DNA of 64,000 nt. Origin: Arion vulgaris (Eukaryota > Mollusca > Gastropoda > Stylommatophora > Arionidae). The DNA is taken from the NCBI GenBank assembly GCA_020796225.1, contig CM036758.1:32271647-32335646 (forward strand). Reading direction: 5' to 3'. The position numbers and the translations under genes were made by a program. Positions 52,840-64,000 of this stretch are shown here, in pieces. The notes below the pieces were generated by a model. The model was given only the letters and a program-made list of their open reading frames with translations. It searched no databases and had not been told where the DNA came from. Each line of letters opens with the position of its first letter. Position 1 is the stretch's first letter.

Positions 52840-53260
52840 TTTGATAAAGTCGAAACAGGAATGGTGAGGGGAGAATGGATGGAGGTACTGGTGCAGACTT
52901 GGATCAAGAAAGCCACCTTCATTTTTGTCCCTGGGCATGCAGGAGTCAGTGGTAATGAACGAGCAGGTAGATTGGCCGCATGGCTACGTATCATAGGGAG
53001 TTGCAATGGACCGAAATGACATTCTTAACGCACTGAGTCCAAACAGAGGAGTTTCAGGGTTGAGAATTCTTGACCAGATTGAGAGAGATGGATGTCGACA
53101 TTAGTACAGTACGAAAAAGACGATATATCAAATATGCAAGAAAGGTTAATTAATCAAAGATTGAACTGGCGTGCTGGGCCACTGGACACTGCTGGACTTG
53201 TTAAGGCGGGGATCAAAGCACATATGGACATGTCCGGAGTACATAACCGATAACTGAAGA
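52840..53260 (+). mobile_element. Retroelement RNase H fragment with its 3' tail
   Basis: An open frame (52726-53019) includes ATFIFVPGHAGVSGNERAGR, the final RNase H motif of retroelement Pol proteins (PGH.GV.GNE.AD.LA). The region after the stop contains the dispersed tail also seen at 12440-12720 and 63905-64000, linking those orphan repeats to this element. Confidence 0.75.
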
Positions 53261-53284
53261 CTACCCAAACTTAACTCTGTTGAC

Positions 53285-53762
53285 GCCCCTGCGTTGTCGG
53301 GGTTCGCAAGGGAAGCAAAGAATAGTAACACTGCGACCTATAATACATGCCGTAAGAGGCGACTGAGGTAGGGGCCTAGGGAAGCTACCTAATAAATAAA
53401 CGATTAAGGACAAAGACACGTATATAGTATCATATAAGTAAGCAAGAAATGAATAATTAAATAATAAACTAGCAACTACAAGTATTTACACGAGTTTTTG
53501 TCCTTAAACGCCACTTTACCTAGTGTTACCGCAGCCTCCCTACTGTTTTCTCCAGATCTGATCCAGTCCGGTCTAACCACCTCAGATTTGTAGGTTTCCA
53601 TACATCGCCTAGTAAATAAAAAGCGTCGCAGAAATTGGAAGTGCTGGCCTACTTGTATGCGCATAACTGGCACAACGTACAATCGCTGTTAGGCTCAGAT
53701 CACATACAACTCACAAAGAGTGGTTAACAAGTGGTCGATATTGAACGTTCGAAAAAGAACTC
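53285..53762 (+). mobile_element. SINE-alpha, + strand, split by a 207-bp insertion
   Basis: Pieces 53285-53400 and 53608-53762 together form a complete alpha copy. The junction words cctaataaataaa (53388-53400) and cctagtaaataaa (53608-53620) are a 13-bp duplication with one mismatch. Confidence 0.88.
53401..53607. mobile_element. Unclassified 207-bp insertion with internal inverted repeat
   Basis: Inserted in SINE-alpha. Its first 17 bases (53401-53417, cgattaaggacaaagac) are complementary to 53494-53510 with 15 of 17 matches. No B box, no coding potential, no second copy in the window. Confidence 0.6.
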
Positions 53763-54112
53763 TGCTGAATATGTGAGGTTCTTAAAACTCCTTACTCGCT
53801 TCACTATCTCAATATAGAGCAAGTCACATAACGTCAGCTTGTAGCCTTCACACTTGGCGGACATAATTGTATTGCCGGATATACACATGGATCATGGATG
53901 AGGGAGGAGGTGTAATTGATAGAGCAATAAATCGATGAATGATGGAAAGATGGATCAATATTTGATTGATTGGTTGCATTAGTAATAGATTAGCTGACAT
54001 GTCTCATTGATTGATTTCTTTCGTAGTTTCTTTAATTGTTGTTTTTACTCCATTTTTTTTGCACACGAAAAGAGATCGTTACTAAAATGTTGGATTGGAA
54101 TACAAAATAAAT

Positions 54113-54363
54113 TTACTTCTTCTTCGAATGCTTCATATCGACCACTTGTAAAACCACTCTTTGGGATTTGTGTGTGCTCTGAGCCTAAGAGCGATTGTAC
54201 GTTGCGCCAGTTATGCACCGACAAGTAGGCCAGCACATCCGATTTTTATTTACTAGGGTAGTTTTCCTAGACCCCTACCTCAGTCACCTCTTACGACATG
54301 CTTTGTGGGTCGAAGTGTTACTATTCTTTGCTCCCATTTCGAGTCACGTTAACACACGGGCGC
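54113..54363 (-). mobile_element. SINE-alpha, - strand
   Basis: From 'acttcttcttcgaatgcttc' to 'cacgttaacacacgggcgc'. Short internal deletion of 'tctgcgacgctt'. It ends 50 bases before the 34-bp satellite. Confidence 0.86.
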
Positions 54364-54411
54364 AAAATAAAAAAAAAGATAAAATATTTCTGATGTTTGA
54401 TAACATGTGAA

Positions 54412-57400
54412 TTTGGTTTTGAAGTTTTCAATTTTAGAATAGGATATCATGTTTGATGGTTTCAATATTATTATAGTATATCATGTTTGATGGTTTCAAT
54501 ATTATTATAGTATATCATGTTTGATGGTTTCAATATTATTATAGTATATCATGTTTGATGGTTTCAATATTATTATAGTATATCATGTTTGATGGTTTCA
54601 ATATTATTATAGTATATCATGTTTGATGGTTTCAATATTATTATAGTATATCATGTTTGATGGTTTCAATATTATTATAGTATATCATGTTTGAAGGTTT
54701 CAATATTATTATAGTATATCATGTTTGATGGTTTCAATATTATTATAGTATATCATGTTTGTTGGTTTCAATATTAGTATAGTATATCATGTTTGAAGGT
54801 TTCAATATTATTATAGTATATCATGTTTGTTGGTTTCAATATTATTATAGTATATCATGTTTGATGGTTTCAATATTATTATAGTATATCATGTTTGATG
54901 GTTTCAATATTATATAGTATATCATGTTTGATGGTTTCAATATTGTATAGTATATCATGTTTGATGGATTCAATATTATTATAGTATGTCATGTTTGAAG
55001 GTTTCAATATTATTATAGTATATCATGTTTGATGGTTTCAATATTATTATAGTATATCATGTTTGAAGGTTTCAATATTATTATAGTATATCATGTTTGA
55101 TGGTTTCAATATTATTATAGTATATCATGTTTGTTGGTTTCAATATTATTATAGTATATCATGTTTGATGGTTTCAATATTATTATAGTATATCATGTTT
55201 GAAGGTTTCAATATTATTATAGTATATCATGTTTGAAGGTTTCAATATTATTATAGTATATCATGTTTGATGGTTTCAATATTATTATAGTATATCATGT
55301 TTGATGGTTTCAATATTATTATAGTATATCATGTTTGATGGTTTCAATATTATTATAGTATATCATGTTTGATGGTTTCAATATTAGTATAGTATATCAT
55401 GTTTGTTGGTTTCAATATTATTATAGTATATCATGTTTGATGGTTTCAATATTATTATAGTATATCATGTTTGATGGTTTCAATATTATTATAGTATATC
55501 ATGTTTGATGGTTTCAATATTATTATAGTATATCATGTTTGATGGTTTCAATATTAGTATAGTATATCATGTTTGAAGGTTTCAATATTAGTATAGTATA
55601 TCATGTTTGATGGTTTCAATATTATTATAGTATATCATGTTTGTTGGTTTCAATATTATTATAGTATATCATGTTTGATGGTTTCAATATTATTATAGTA
55701 TATCATGTTTGAAGGTTTCAATATTATTATAGTATATCATGTTTGATGGTTTCAATATTAGTATAGTATATCATGTTTGATGGTTTCAATATTATTATAG
55801 TATATCATGTTTGTTGGTTTCAATATTATTATAGTATATCATGTTTGATGGTTTCAATATTATTATAGTATATCATGTTTGATGGTTTCAATATTATTAT
55901 AGTATATCATGTTTGATGGTTTCAATATTATTATAGTATATCATGTTTGATGGTTTCAATATTATTATAGTATATCATGTTTGTTGGTTTCAATATTAGT
56001 ATAGTATATCATGTTTGATGGTTTCAATATTATTATAGTATATCATGTTTGAAGGTTTCAATATTATTATAGTATATCATGTTTGATGGTTTCAATATTA
56101 TTATAGTATATCATGTTTGATGGTTTCAATATTAGTATAGTATATCATGTTTGATGGTTTCAATATTATTATAGTATATCATGTTTGATGGTTTCAATAT
56201 TAGTATAGTATATCATGTTTGATGGTTTCAATATTAGTATAGTATATCATGTTTGATGGTTTCAATATTATTATAGTATATCATGTTTGATGGTTTCAAT
56301 ATTATTATAGTATATCATGTTTGATGGTTTCAATATTAGTATAGTATATCATGTTTGTTGGTTTCAATATTAGTATATTATATCATGTTTGTTGGTTTCA
56401 ATATTACAATAGGATATCATGTTTGATGGTTTCAATATTATTATAGTATATCATGTTTGATGGTTTCAATATTATTATAGTATATCATGTTTGATGGTTT
56501 CAATATTAGTATAGTATATCATGTTTGTTGGTTTCAATATTAGTATAGTATATCATGTTTGATGGTTTCAATATTATTATAGTATATCATGTTTGAAGGT
56601 TTCAATATTAGTATATTATATCATGTTTGTTGGTTTCAATATTATTATAGTATATCATGTTTGATGGTTTCAATATTAGTATAGTATATCATGTTTGATG
56701 GTTTCAATATTATTATAGTATATCATGTTTGAAGGTTTCAATATTATTATAGTATATCATGTTTGATGGTTTCAATATTATTATAGTATATCATGTTTGT
56801 TGGTTTCAATATTATTATAGTATATCATGTTTGAAGGTTTCAATATTATTATAGTATATCATGTTTGATGGTTTCAATATTATTATAGTATATCATGTTT
56901 GAAGGTTTCAATATTACAATAGTATATCATGTTTGATGGTTTCAATATTATTATAGTATATCATGTTTGAAGGTTTCAATATTATTATAGTATATCATGT
57001 TTGATGGTTTCAATATTAGAATAGTATATCATGTTTGATGGTTTCAATATTATTATAGTATATCATGTTTGAAGGTTTCAATATTATTATAGTATATCAT
57101 GTTTGATGGTTTCAATATTATTATAGTATATCATGTTTGATGGTTTCAATATTATTATAGTATATCATGTTTGAAGGTTTCAATATTAGTATAGTATATC
57201 ATGTTTGATGGTTTCAATATTAGTATAGTATATCATGTTTGTTGGTTTCAATATTAGTATATTATATCATGTTTGAAGGTTTCAATATTATTATAGTATA
57301 TCATGTTTGAAGGTTTCAATATTAGTATAGTATATCATGTTTGAAGGTTTCAATATTAGTATAGTATATCATGTTTGATGGTTTCAATATTATTATAGTA

Positions 57401-60400
57401 TATCATGTTTGATGGTTTCAATATTAGTATAGTATATCATGTTTGAAGGTTTCAATATTAGTATAGTATATCATGTTTGATGGTTTCAATATTATTATAG
57501 TATATCATGTTTGAAGGTTTCAATATTAGTATATTATATCATGTTTGAAGGTTTCAATATTATTATAGTATATCATGTTTGATGGTTTCAATATTATTAT
57601 AGTATATCATGTTTGAAGGTTTCAATATTATTATAGTATATCATGTTTGATGGTTTCAATATTATTATAGTATATCATGTTTGTTGGTTTCAATATTAGT
57701 ATAGTATATCATGTTTGATGGTTTCAATATTAGTATAGTATATCATGTTTGATGGTTTCAATATTATTATAGTATATCATGTTTGATGGTTTCAATATTA
57801 TTATAGTATATCATGTTTGATGGTTTCAATATTATTATAGTATATCATGTTTGAAGGTTTCAATATTATTATAGTATATCATGTTTGATGGTTTCAATAT
57901 TATTATAGTATATCATGTTTGAAGGTTTCAATATTATTATAGTATATCATGTTTGATGGTTTCAATATTATTATAGTATATCATGTTTGATGGTTTCAAT
58001 ATTATTATAGTATATCATGTTTGATGGTTTCAATATTATTATAGTATATCATGTTTGATGGTTTCAATATTATTATAGTATATCATGTTTGATGGTTTCA
58101 ATATTATTATAGTATATCATGTTTGAAGGTTTCAATATTATTATAGTATATCATGTTTGAAGGTTTCAATATTATTATAGTATATCATGTTTGATGGTTT
58201 CAATATTATTATAGTATATCATGTTTGAAGGTTTCAATATTATTATAGTATATCATGTTTGTTGGTTTCAATATTATTATAGTATATCATGTTTGTTGGT
58301 TTCAATATTATTATAGTATATCATGTTTGAAGGTTTCAATATTATTATAGTATATCATGTTTGATGGTTTCAATATTAGTATAGTATATCATGTTTGATG
58401 GTTTCAATATTATTATAGTATATCATGTTTGAAGGTTTCAATATTATTATAGTATATCATGTTTGAAGGTTTCAATATTATTATAGTATATCATGTTTGT
58501 TGGTTTCAATATTATTATAGTATATCATGTTTGATGGTTTCAATATTATTATAGTATATCATGTTTGTTGGTTTCAATATTATTATAGTATATCATGTTT
58601 GTTGGTTTCAATATTATTATAGTATATCATGTTTGATGGTTTCAATATTAGTATAGTATATCATGTTTGAAGGTTTCAATATTATTATAGTATATCATGT
58701 TTGATGGTTTCAATATTAGTATAGTATATCATGTTTGATGGTTTCAATATTAGTATAGTATATCATGTTTGATGGTTTCAATATTATTATAGTATATCAT
58801 GTTTGATGGTTTCAATATTATTATAGTATATCATGTTTGATGGTTTCAATATTATTATAGTATATCATGTTTGATGGTTTCAATATTATTATAGTATATC
58901 ATGTTTGAAGGTTTCAATATTAGTATAGTATATCATGTTTGAAGGTTTCAATATTTGTATAGTATATCATGTTTGATGGTTTCAATATTATTATAGTATA
59001 TCATGTTTGATGGTTTCAATATTAGTATAGTATATCATGTTTGATGGTTTCAATATTATTATAGTATATCATGTTTGAAGGTTTCAATATTATTATAGTA
59101 TATCATGTTTGATGGTTTAAATATTATTATAGTATATCATGTTTGAAGGTTTCAATATTATTATAGTATATCATGTTTGTTGGTTTCAATATTATTATAG
59201 TATATCATGTTTGATGGTTTCAATATTATTATAGTATATCATGTTTGAAGGTTTCAATATTATTATAGTATATCATGTTTGATGGTTTCAATATTATTAT
59301 AGTATATCATGTTTGATGGTTTCAATATTATTATAGTATATCATGTTTGTTGGTTTCAATATTATTATAGTATATCATGTTTGAAGGTTTCAATATTATT
59401 ATAGTATATCATGTTTGATGGTTTCAATATTATTATAGTATATCATGTTTGAAGGTTTCAATATTACAATAGGATATCATGTTTGAAGGTTTCAATATTA
59501 GTATAGTATATCATGTTTGATGGTTTCAATATTAGTATAGTATATCATGTTTGATGGTTTCAATATTATTATAGTATATCATGTTTGAAGGTTTCAATAT
59601 TATTATAGTATATCATGTTTGATGGTTTCAATATTATTATAGTATATCATGTTTGATGGTTTCAATATTATTATAGTATATCATGTTTGATGGTTTCAAT
59701 ATTATTATAGTATATCATGTTTGATGGTTTCAATATTATTATAGTATATCATGTTTGAAGGTTTCAATATTATTATAGTATATCATGTTTGATGGTTTCA
59801 ATATTATTATAGTATATCATGTTTGAAGGTTTCAATATTATTATAGTATATCATGTTTGTTGGTTTCAATATTATTATAGTATATCATGTTTGATGGTTT
59901 CAATATTATTATAGTATATCATGTTTGATGGTTTCAATATTATTATAGTATATCATGTTTGAAGGTTTCAATATTATTATAGTATATCATGTTTGATGGT
60001 TTCAATATTATTATAGTATATCATGTTTGATGGTTTCAATATTATTATAGTATATCATGTTTGTTGGTTTCAATATTATTATAGTATATCATGTTTGAAG
60101 GTTTCAATATTATTATAGTATATCATGTTTGATGGTTTCAATATTATTATAGTATATCATGTTTGAAGGTTTCAATATTACAATAGGATATCATGTTTGA
60201 AGGTTTCAATATTAGTATAGTATATCATGTTTGATGGTTTCAATATTAGTATAGTATATCATGTTTGATGGTTTCAATATTATTATAGTATATCATGTTT
60301 GAAGGTTTCAATATTATTATAGTATATCATGTTTGATGGTTTCAATATTATTATAGTATATCATGTTTGATGGTTTCAATATTATTATAGTATATCATGT

Positions 60401-61137
60401 TTGATGGTTTCAATATTATTATAGTATATCATGTTTGATGGTTTCAATATTAGTATAGTATATCATGTTTGATGGTTTCAATATTATTATAGTATATCAT
60501 GTTTGATGGTTTCAATATTATTATAGTATATCATGTTTGATGGTTTCAATATTAGTATAGTATATCATGTTTGATGGTTTCAATATTAGTATAGTATATC
60601 ATGTTTGATGGTTTCAATATTAGTATAGTATATCATGTTTGATGGTTTCAATATTATTATAGTATATCATGTTTGATGGTTTCAATATTATTATAGTATA
60701 TCATGTTTGATGGTTTCAATATTATTATAGTATATCATGTTTGAAGGTTTCAATATTATTATAGTATATCATGTTTGAAGGTTTCAATATTATTATAGTA
60801 TATCATGTTTGATGGTTTCAATATTATTATAGTATATCATGTTTGTTGGTTTCAATATTATTATAGTATATCATGTTTGATGGTTTCAATATTATTATAG
60901 TATATCATGTTTGAAGGTTTCAATATTATTATATCATGTTATGTTTCAATATTATTATGTATATGTTGATGTTTCAATATTATTATAGTATATCATGTTT
61001 GATGGTTTCAATATTATTATAGTATATCATGTTTGATGGTTTCAATATTATTATAGTATATCATGTTTGATAGTTTCAATATTATTATAGTATATCATGT
61101 TTGAAGGTTTCAATATTATTATAGTATATCCTGTTTA
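54412..61137. repeat. 34-bp AT-rich satellite array, about 198 units
   Basis: Unit 'gatggtttcaatattattat' + 'agtatatcatgttt'. Two variable sites dominate: ga(t)gg / ga(a)gg / gt(t)gg at the start and att(att) / att(agt) / att(aca) in the middle. Units are otherwise nearly identical. A short degraded patch occurs at 60930-60980. First and last units are diverged. No open frame of note is produced. Confidence 0.98.
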
Positions 61138-62059
61138 AGACTGTTAGGGATTTATTGTCTCAATGTTATCTTATGTCGGGCGTATACATTTGGAAACTAT
61201 AAAGTTGTAACTGAACCCTAACTCTTTCGGTATCTCCTGAAATCTCTGCTTGACACGCAAGCCACACATGAATAAAAGCAGACGTTAAGTTCGACAGAAC
61301 ATCAAATTATGTAGAAAACTTTATCGACAGAACTTTAGAAGCGGAGTAGCACGCTTGATTGATTGATAGTACTATCATCATTGCATTTCGGTGAATAACC
61401 ATGTGTTCATCAGCCAGACTATAAATCCCTAATAGCCCTACAATCTGAGATTTATTGTCTGACTGTACATGTTATGTCTGATGAATAGGAAGTCTGAACT
61501 TCTTCGCTTTTTTTTATGCTTGATAAAGACATTTTCATAGAAACGTCATTGTCTATTGTTTTTGTACTTTGTAAAACTAAATTACTTTGTTTTTACGTGT
61601 TTCGCCTTCAAAGCAGAACACCATTCAATTTAAAATTGTTAGTGAGGTTGTTGAGCTTGTTGGGATGCACTTAGTTTCTTGAAATCGGGCTGAAAAAAAA
61701 TAACAGTCTTGAATTCGAACTGTATTGTTCGTAAACTAACGTTTATGAAAATCAGCAGAACATCAAACCAAGCAAACATACAAATAGATAACGCAAGAGT
61801 AAATCAAGTTTCTTAATTCAAATATTTTAGGTAGCATTTTCAGAGGACAGACGACTTGATAAATAGAGACAAGATGGCAAAATGTGACCTGCCAGCTGGC
61901 ACCATTACTACAACACCCAAATATATAAATGGAAGTAAAAAGACAGATGATTAAAAATATTTTCATACCAACACTTTGTTACTAGTGCCAAACTTGGTCT
62001 CTTACAGCAACACATCACAGAAAGCTCACCAAATGTGAAAGGAAATGCTTGAGGGAAGG
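61138..62059. other. Post-satellite sequence, mostly unassigned
   Basis: A short copy of the 17448/39930 dispersed repeat lies at 61362-61420. The remainder shows no exon or known repeat. Confidence 0.4.
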
Positions 62060-62415
62060 CGGTGGTGGTTACCAGGAAAGATAGACTACGAAACGAAGAC
62101 ATCAGAAGCAGAGTGGACATAACTTCATGCACCGAATGCATCGAAAGAAAACAAACGCAATGGTTTGGACACTTAATGAGAATGGAATACAACCAACCAC
62201 AAATAACAGCACACAGTAAAAAGACATCAGGTACTAGAGCCAAGGGAAGACCACGAAAAAAATGGACAGACAATATAAATACTACACTAAATAAACACGG
62301 ATATAACACTCATCTGGTCCTGGAACGCAAATTAAAGCTCTCACCCCTACACTTAACGCATGAGTGGACAACCAACTCCATCATCCCCTTGGGGAAAGAC
62401 AGCAGACAATAGACT
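62060..62415 (+). mobile_element. LINE ORF2 C-terminal fragment (plus)
   Basis: Open frame 62062-62412: VTRKDRLRNEDIRSRVDITS, CIERKQTQWFGHLMRMEY, and GTRAKGRPRKKWTDNI. Same family as 35010-35440 on the minus strand. Confidence 0.85.
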
Positions 62416-62466
62416 AACGTTTGGCATTTAAAAAATACTTATTTTACAGTCATTACTGATTACTTT

Positions 62467-62654
62467 AAAGAACATCAGGAAAGAAGGCGAGAGGAAGACC
62501 ACGAAAAGATGGATAGATGGCATAACAGATTCATGTCAAAGAGCAAAAATAACAATCACCCATGCCACCAGAACAGCACAAGACAAAAAAAAAAGAAAAC
62601 CACGACACTGGGTAACAGAACGGTAACAATGTGACGACAAAAGAAGAAGAAGAT
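62467..62654 (+). mobile_element. LINE 3'-end insertion with 10-bp target duplication
   Basis: 188 bases covering the 'GRPRKRWIDGI' codons and the 3' tail ending in GAA repeats. Flanked by tgattacttt at 62457-62466 and 62655-62664. Homologous to the tail at 35020-35215. Confidence 0.85.
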
Positions 62655-62739
62655 TGATTACTTTTCGCGTACCTCTGAACGACCCAACACGTAGCTTCGG
62701 GGTACACGTACCACAGGTTGGAGATCGATGCTTCTAGAC

Positions 62740-62850
62740 CAGTGGTTCTCAACTTTTTTCATCTGGCGCCCCTTGAAGATGAGGCAAGATCCACCCCCGA
62801 CGAATAAAGTGTAATTTCCAAAAAAGCAAATGAACAAAAATTATCACTCT
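62740..62850. mobile_element. Left end of a hAT-like element
   Basis: Starts cagtggttctcaactttttt and continues 'gatgaggcaagatccacc' and 'aaaaaagcaaatgaac', paralleling 46362-46475. The right end is not in the window. The GC-rich tandem tract at 63240-63660 may lie inside it. Confidence 0.5.
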
Positions 62851-62859
62851 GTTTTATAA

Positions 62860-62935
62860 CACAACTGTCCACATCATCATGATCTTCATCATCAACATCT
62901 TCATCATCATCATCATCATCTTCTTCATCATATAA
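62860..62935. repeat. (CAT)n-rich microsatellite
   Basis: Imperfect 'catcatcatcttcatcat' tract; its reverse gives an Asp/Glu run in a spurious frame. Confidence 0.8.
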
Positions 62936-62989
62936 CTTGTTCTGAGCAGAACTTTGCCACCATAACAGTCCTTCGGAATTTCTCTCATA

Positions 62990-63190
62990 GGCCAGATGTC
63001 CCGCCTCTACAGCCGCGATATGTTTAAAATACTTCAATGCCCGTCTGCCCGTCGTAACCCTTCGGTTCGGTGCCACGAACACCGCAAATCTGGAGAATCT
63101 GTGGCTTTTTCTGCCATCCCGCGGAATTGAACCCGCACAGACAGAGGGATAGTCACCCGTAGTCCAACGCGCTACGAACACGCTGGGTAG
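62990..63190 (-). mobile_element. SINE-eta, - strand
   Basis: On the minus strand: 'gtgttcgtagcgcgttggac' head, B box 'gggttcaattccgcgg', and 'gtgttcgtggcaccgaaccg' body, matching 20319-20516. Confidence 0.85.
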
Positions 63191-63239
63191 ACGGGCAACT
63201 TAGTTAGTATAAAAACGTATTAAAAAACATAATTCACAA

Positions 63240-63660
63240 AATTGTCATAACGTTTCACGACTTCTCTGATATTGCCTCACGCTGTCTCTGATACTGCCTC
63301 ACGCCTCCCCTGAGATTGCCCCACTCCGCCCCACGCCTTCCTTGATGCTTCCTCACGTCGCCCCTGGTACTGTCTCACGCCTCTCCTGATACTACTTCAC
63401 GCCTCCCCTGGTACTTAATCACGCCGCCCATGATACTGCTTCCCATCTTCCCTGATACTGTTTCATGCCTTCCCTAATACTGCTTCACGTCTATCCTGAT
63501 ACTTCCTCACGTCGCCCCTGATACTGCTCACCGTCTCCCCTGACACTTCCTCACGCCGCCCCTGATACTGCACCACACCTTCCCTGATACTGTCTCACGC
63601 CCCCTGATTCTACCTCACCTCGCCCCCGGATTCTGCCTCAACGGAAAATCGTCAATATTC
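63240..63660. repeat. Degenerate tandem repeat, about 22-25 bp
   Basis: Units built on 'ctcacgcctcccctgatact' + 'gc', about 17 copies, with substitutions and short indels. GC-richer than the surroundings. Confidence 0.85.
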
Positions 63661-63841
63661 TCATTAAATCCTCGTGTAAAATGTTGATTGATGTTCAAGA
63701 AGCCTAACACAAGCGGATCAAATCACAGGCCCCATAACAACTACCAGCACCAACAGTTTCAGAAACAAAAACAGGTTTTAAATGAATAATATTGTTCGGG
63801 TTATTTTCTGAAAATTGCATCTCTCCGGCGGGTTTCATGTT

Positions 63842-63893
63842 TAGCCGTCTAATACATGTGGCCGTCTAATACACGTGGCCGTCTAATACATCA
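63842..63893. repeat. Three-copy 19-bp tandem repeat
   Basis: Unit 'ggccgtctaatacatgt' with minor variants. Confidence 0.85.
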
Positions 63894-63904
63894 GTTATCA
63901 GTTA

Positions 63905-64000
63905 TGTGAGGACTATCATCATAGCACTCCGGACATGCCCATAGGTGCTCCGATCTCCGCCTCAGCAAATCCAGCAGCGTCCAGCGGCCCAACACGCCAG
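63905..64000 (-). mobile_element. Retroelement tail repeat, truncated by the window end
   Basis: The reverse complement reads 'ctggcgtgttgggccgctgg', 'gctgctggatttgctgaggc' and 'gagcacctatgggcatgtcc', as at 53150-53220 and 12600-12690. Confidence 0.75.

Larger units (their letters stand above)
41394..64000 (+). other. Presumed first intron of the SLC7 gene, repeat-filled
   Basis: After the clear donor at 41394 no sequence resembling the next SLC7 segment (in relatives 'NC..V......QDIFT..K..AL') is seen to the end. If the gene is intact the intron exceeds 22.6 kb. The repeats in it are listed separately. Confidence 0.5.

Noticed and set aside
52726..53019. 97-codon open frame with an RNase H motif as a host RNase H
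   Set aside because: It starts within SINE-gamma and holds only the last RNase H motif, followed by a dispersed repeat tail: a retroelement fragment.
54412..61137. Regularly spaced repeats suggesting a CRISPR array
   Set aside because: Units are directly adjacent with no unique spacers, and the genome is eukaryotic. It is a satellite.

Overview
The window is eukaryotic, intron-rich and AT-leaning. Coding exons have GT-AG borders and are buried in tRNA-derived SINEs, 5'-truncated LINEs, a Penelope-like element, several DNA transposons and two large satellite arrays. Gene content and repeat style suggest a lophotrochozoan invertebrate, most likely a mollusc. The taxon is an inference; no diagnostic sequence fixes it.

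Left part (about 1-28,600, + strand): the 3' two thirds of a BET-family gene (BRD2/3/4, fs(1)h type). Fourteen coding exons between 653 and 27,922 carry the segment just after bromodomain 2, the coiled-coil/basic region, the extraterminal (NET/ET) domain, the Ser/Asp/Glu-rich tail, a long disordered region and the BRD4-type C-terminal P-TEFb-interacting tail. The two bromodomains lie upstream of base 1. Three exons each hold one single-base frame break, probably consensus errors. Reading through the donor of the Ser-rich exon gives an immediate stop and a BRD2-like C-terminus, so a short isoform made by intronic polyadenylation is plausible.

Middle (about 28,600-40,500): intergenic. It holds fragments of non-LTR retrotransposons (RNase H and C-terminal 'RRW.IGH.LRM' regions), SINEs, a mariner relic, a 165-bp MITE, and minisatellites of about 70 bp and 61 bp.

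Right part (40,880-64,000): the first coding exon (171 codons) of an SLC7 heteromeric amino-acid transporter light chain (y+LAT/LAT type), followed by more than 22 kb with no recognisable second exon. That stretch includes a probable hAT-type non-autonomous element (46,362-49,986) containing a 25-bp satellite, a 227-bp near-palindrome with tRNA B-box motifs in both arms, many nested insertions with visible target-site duplications, and a 34-bp satellite of about 198 units (54,412-61,137) with an internal 714-bp duplication.

The two genes are not functionally linked as far as the sequence shows. One encodes a chromatin reader, the other a plasma-membrane transporter. SINE family labels used here (alpha, beta, gamma, delta, epsilon, zeta, eta, theta) are local names based only on similarity between copies inside this window.
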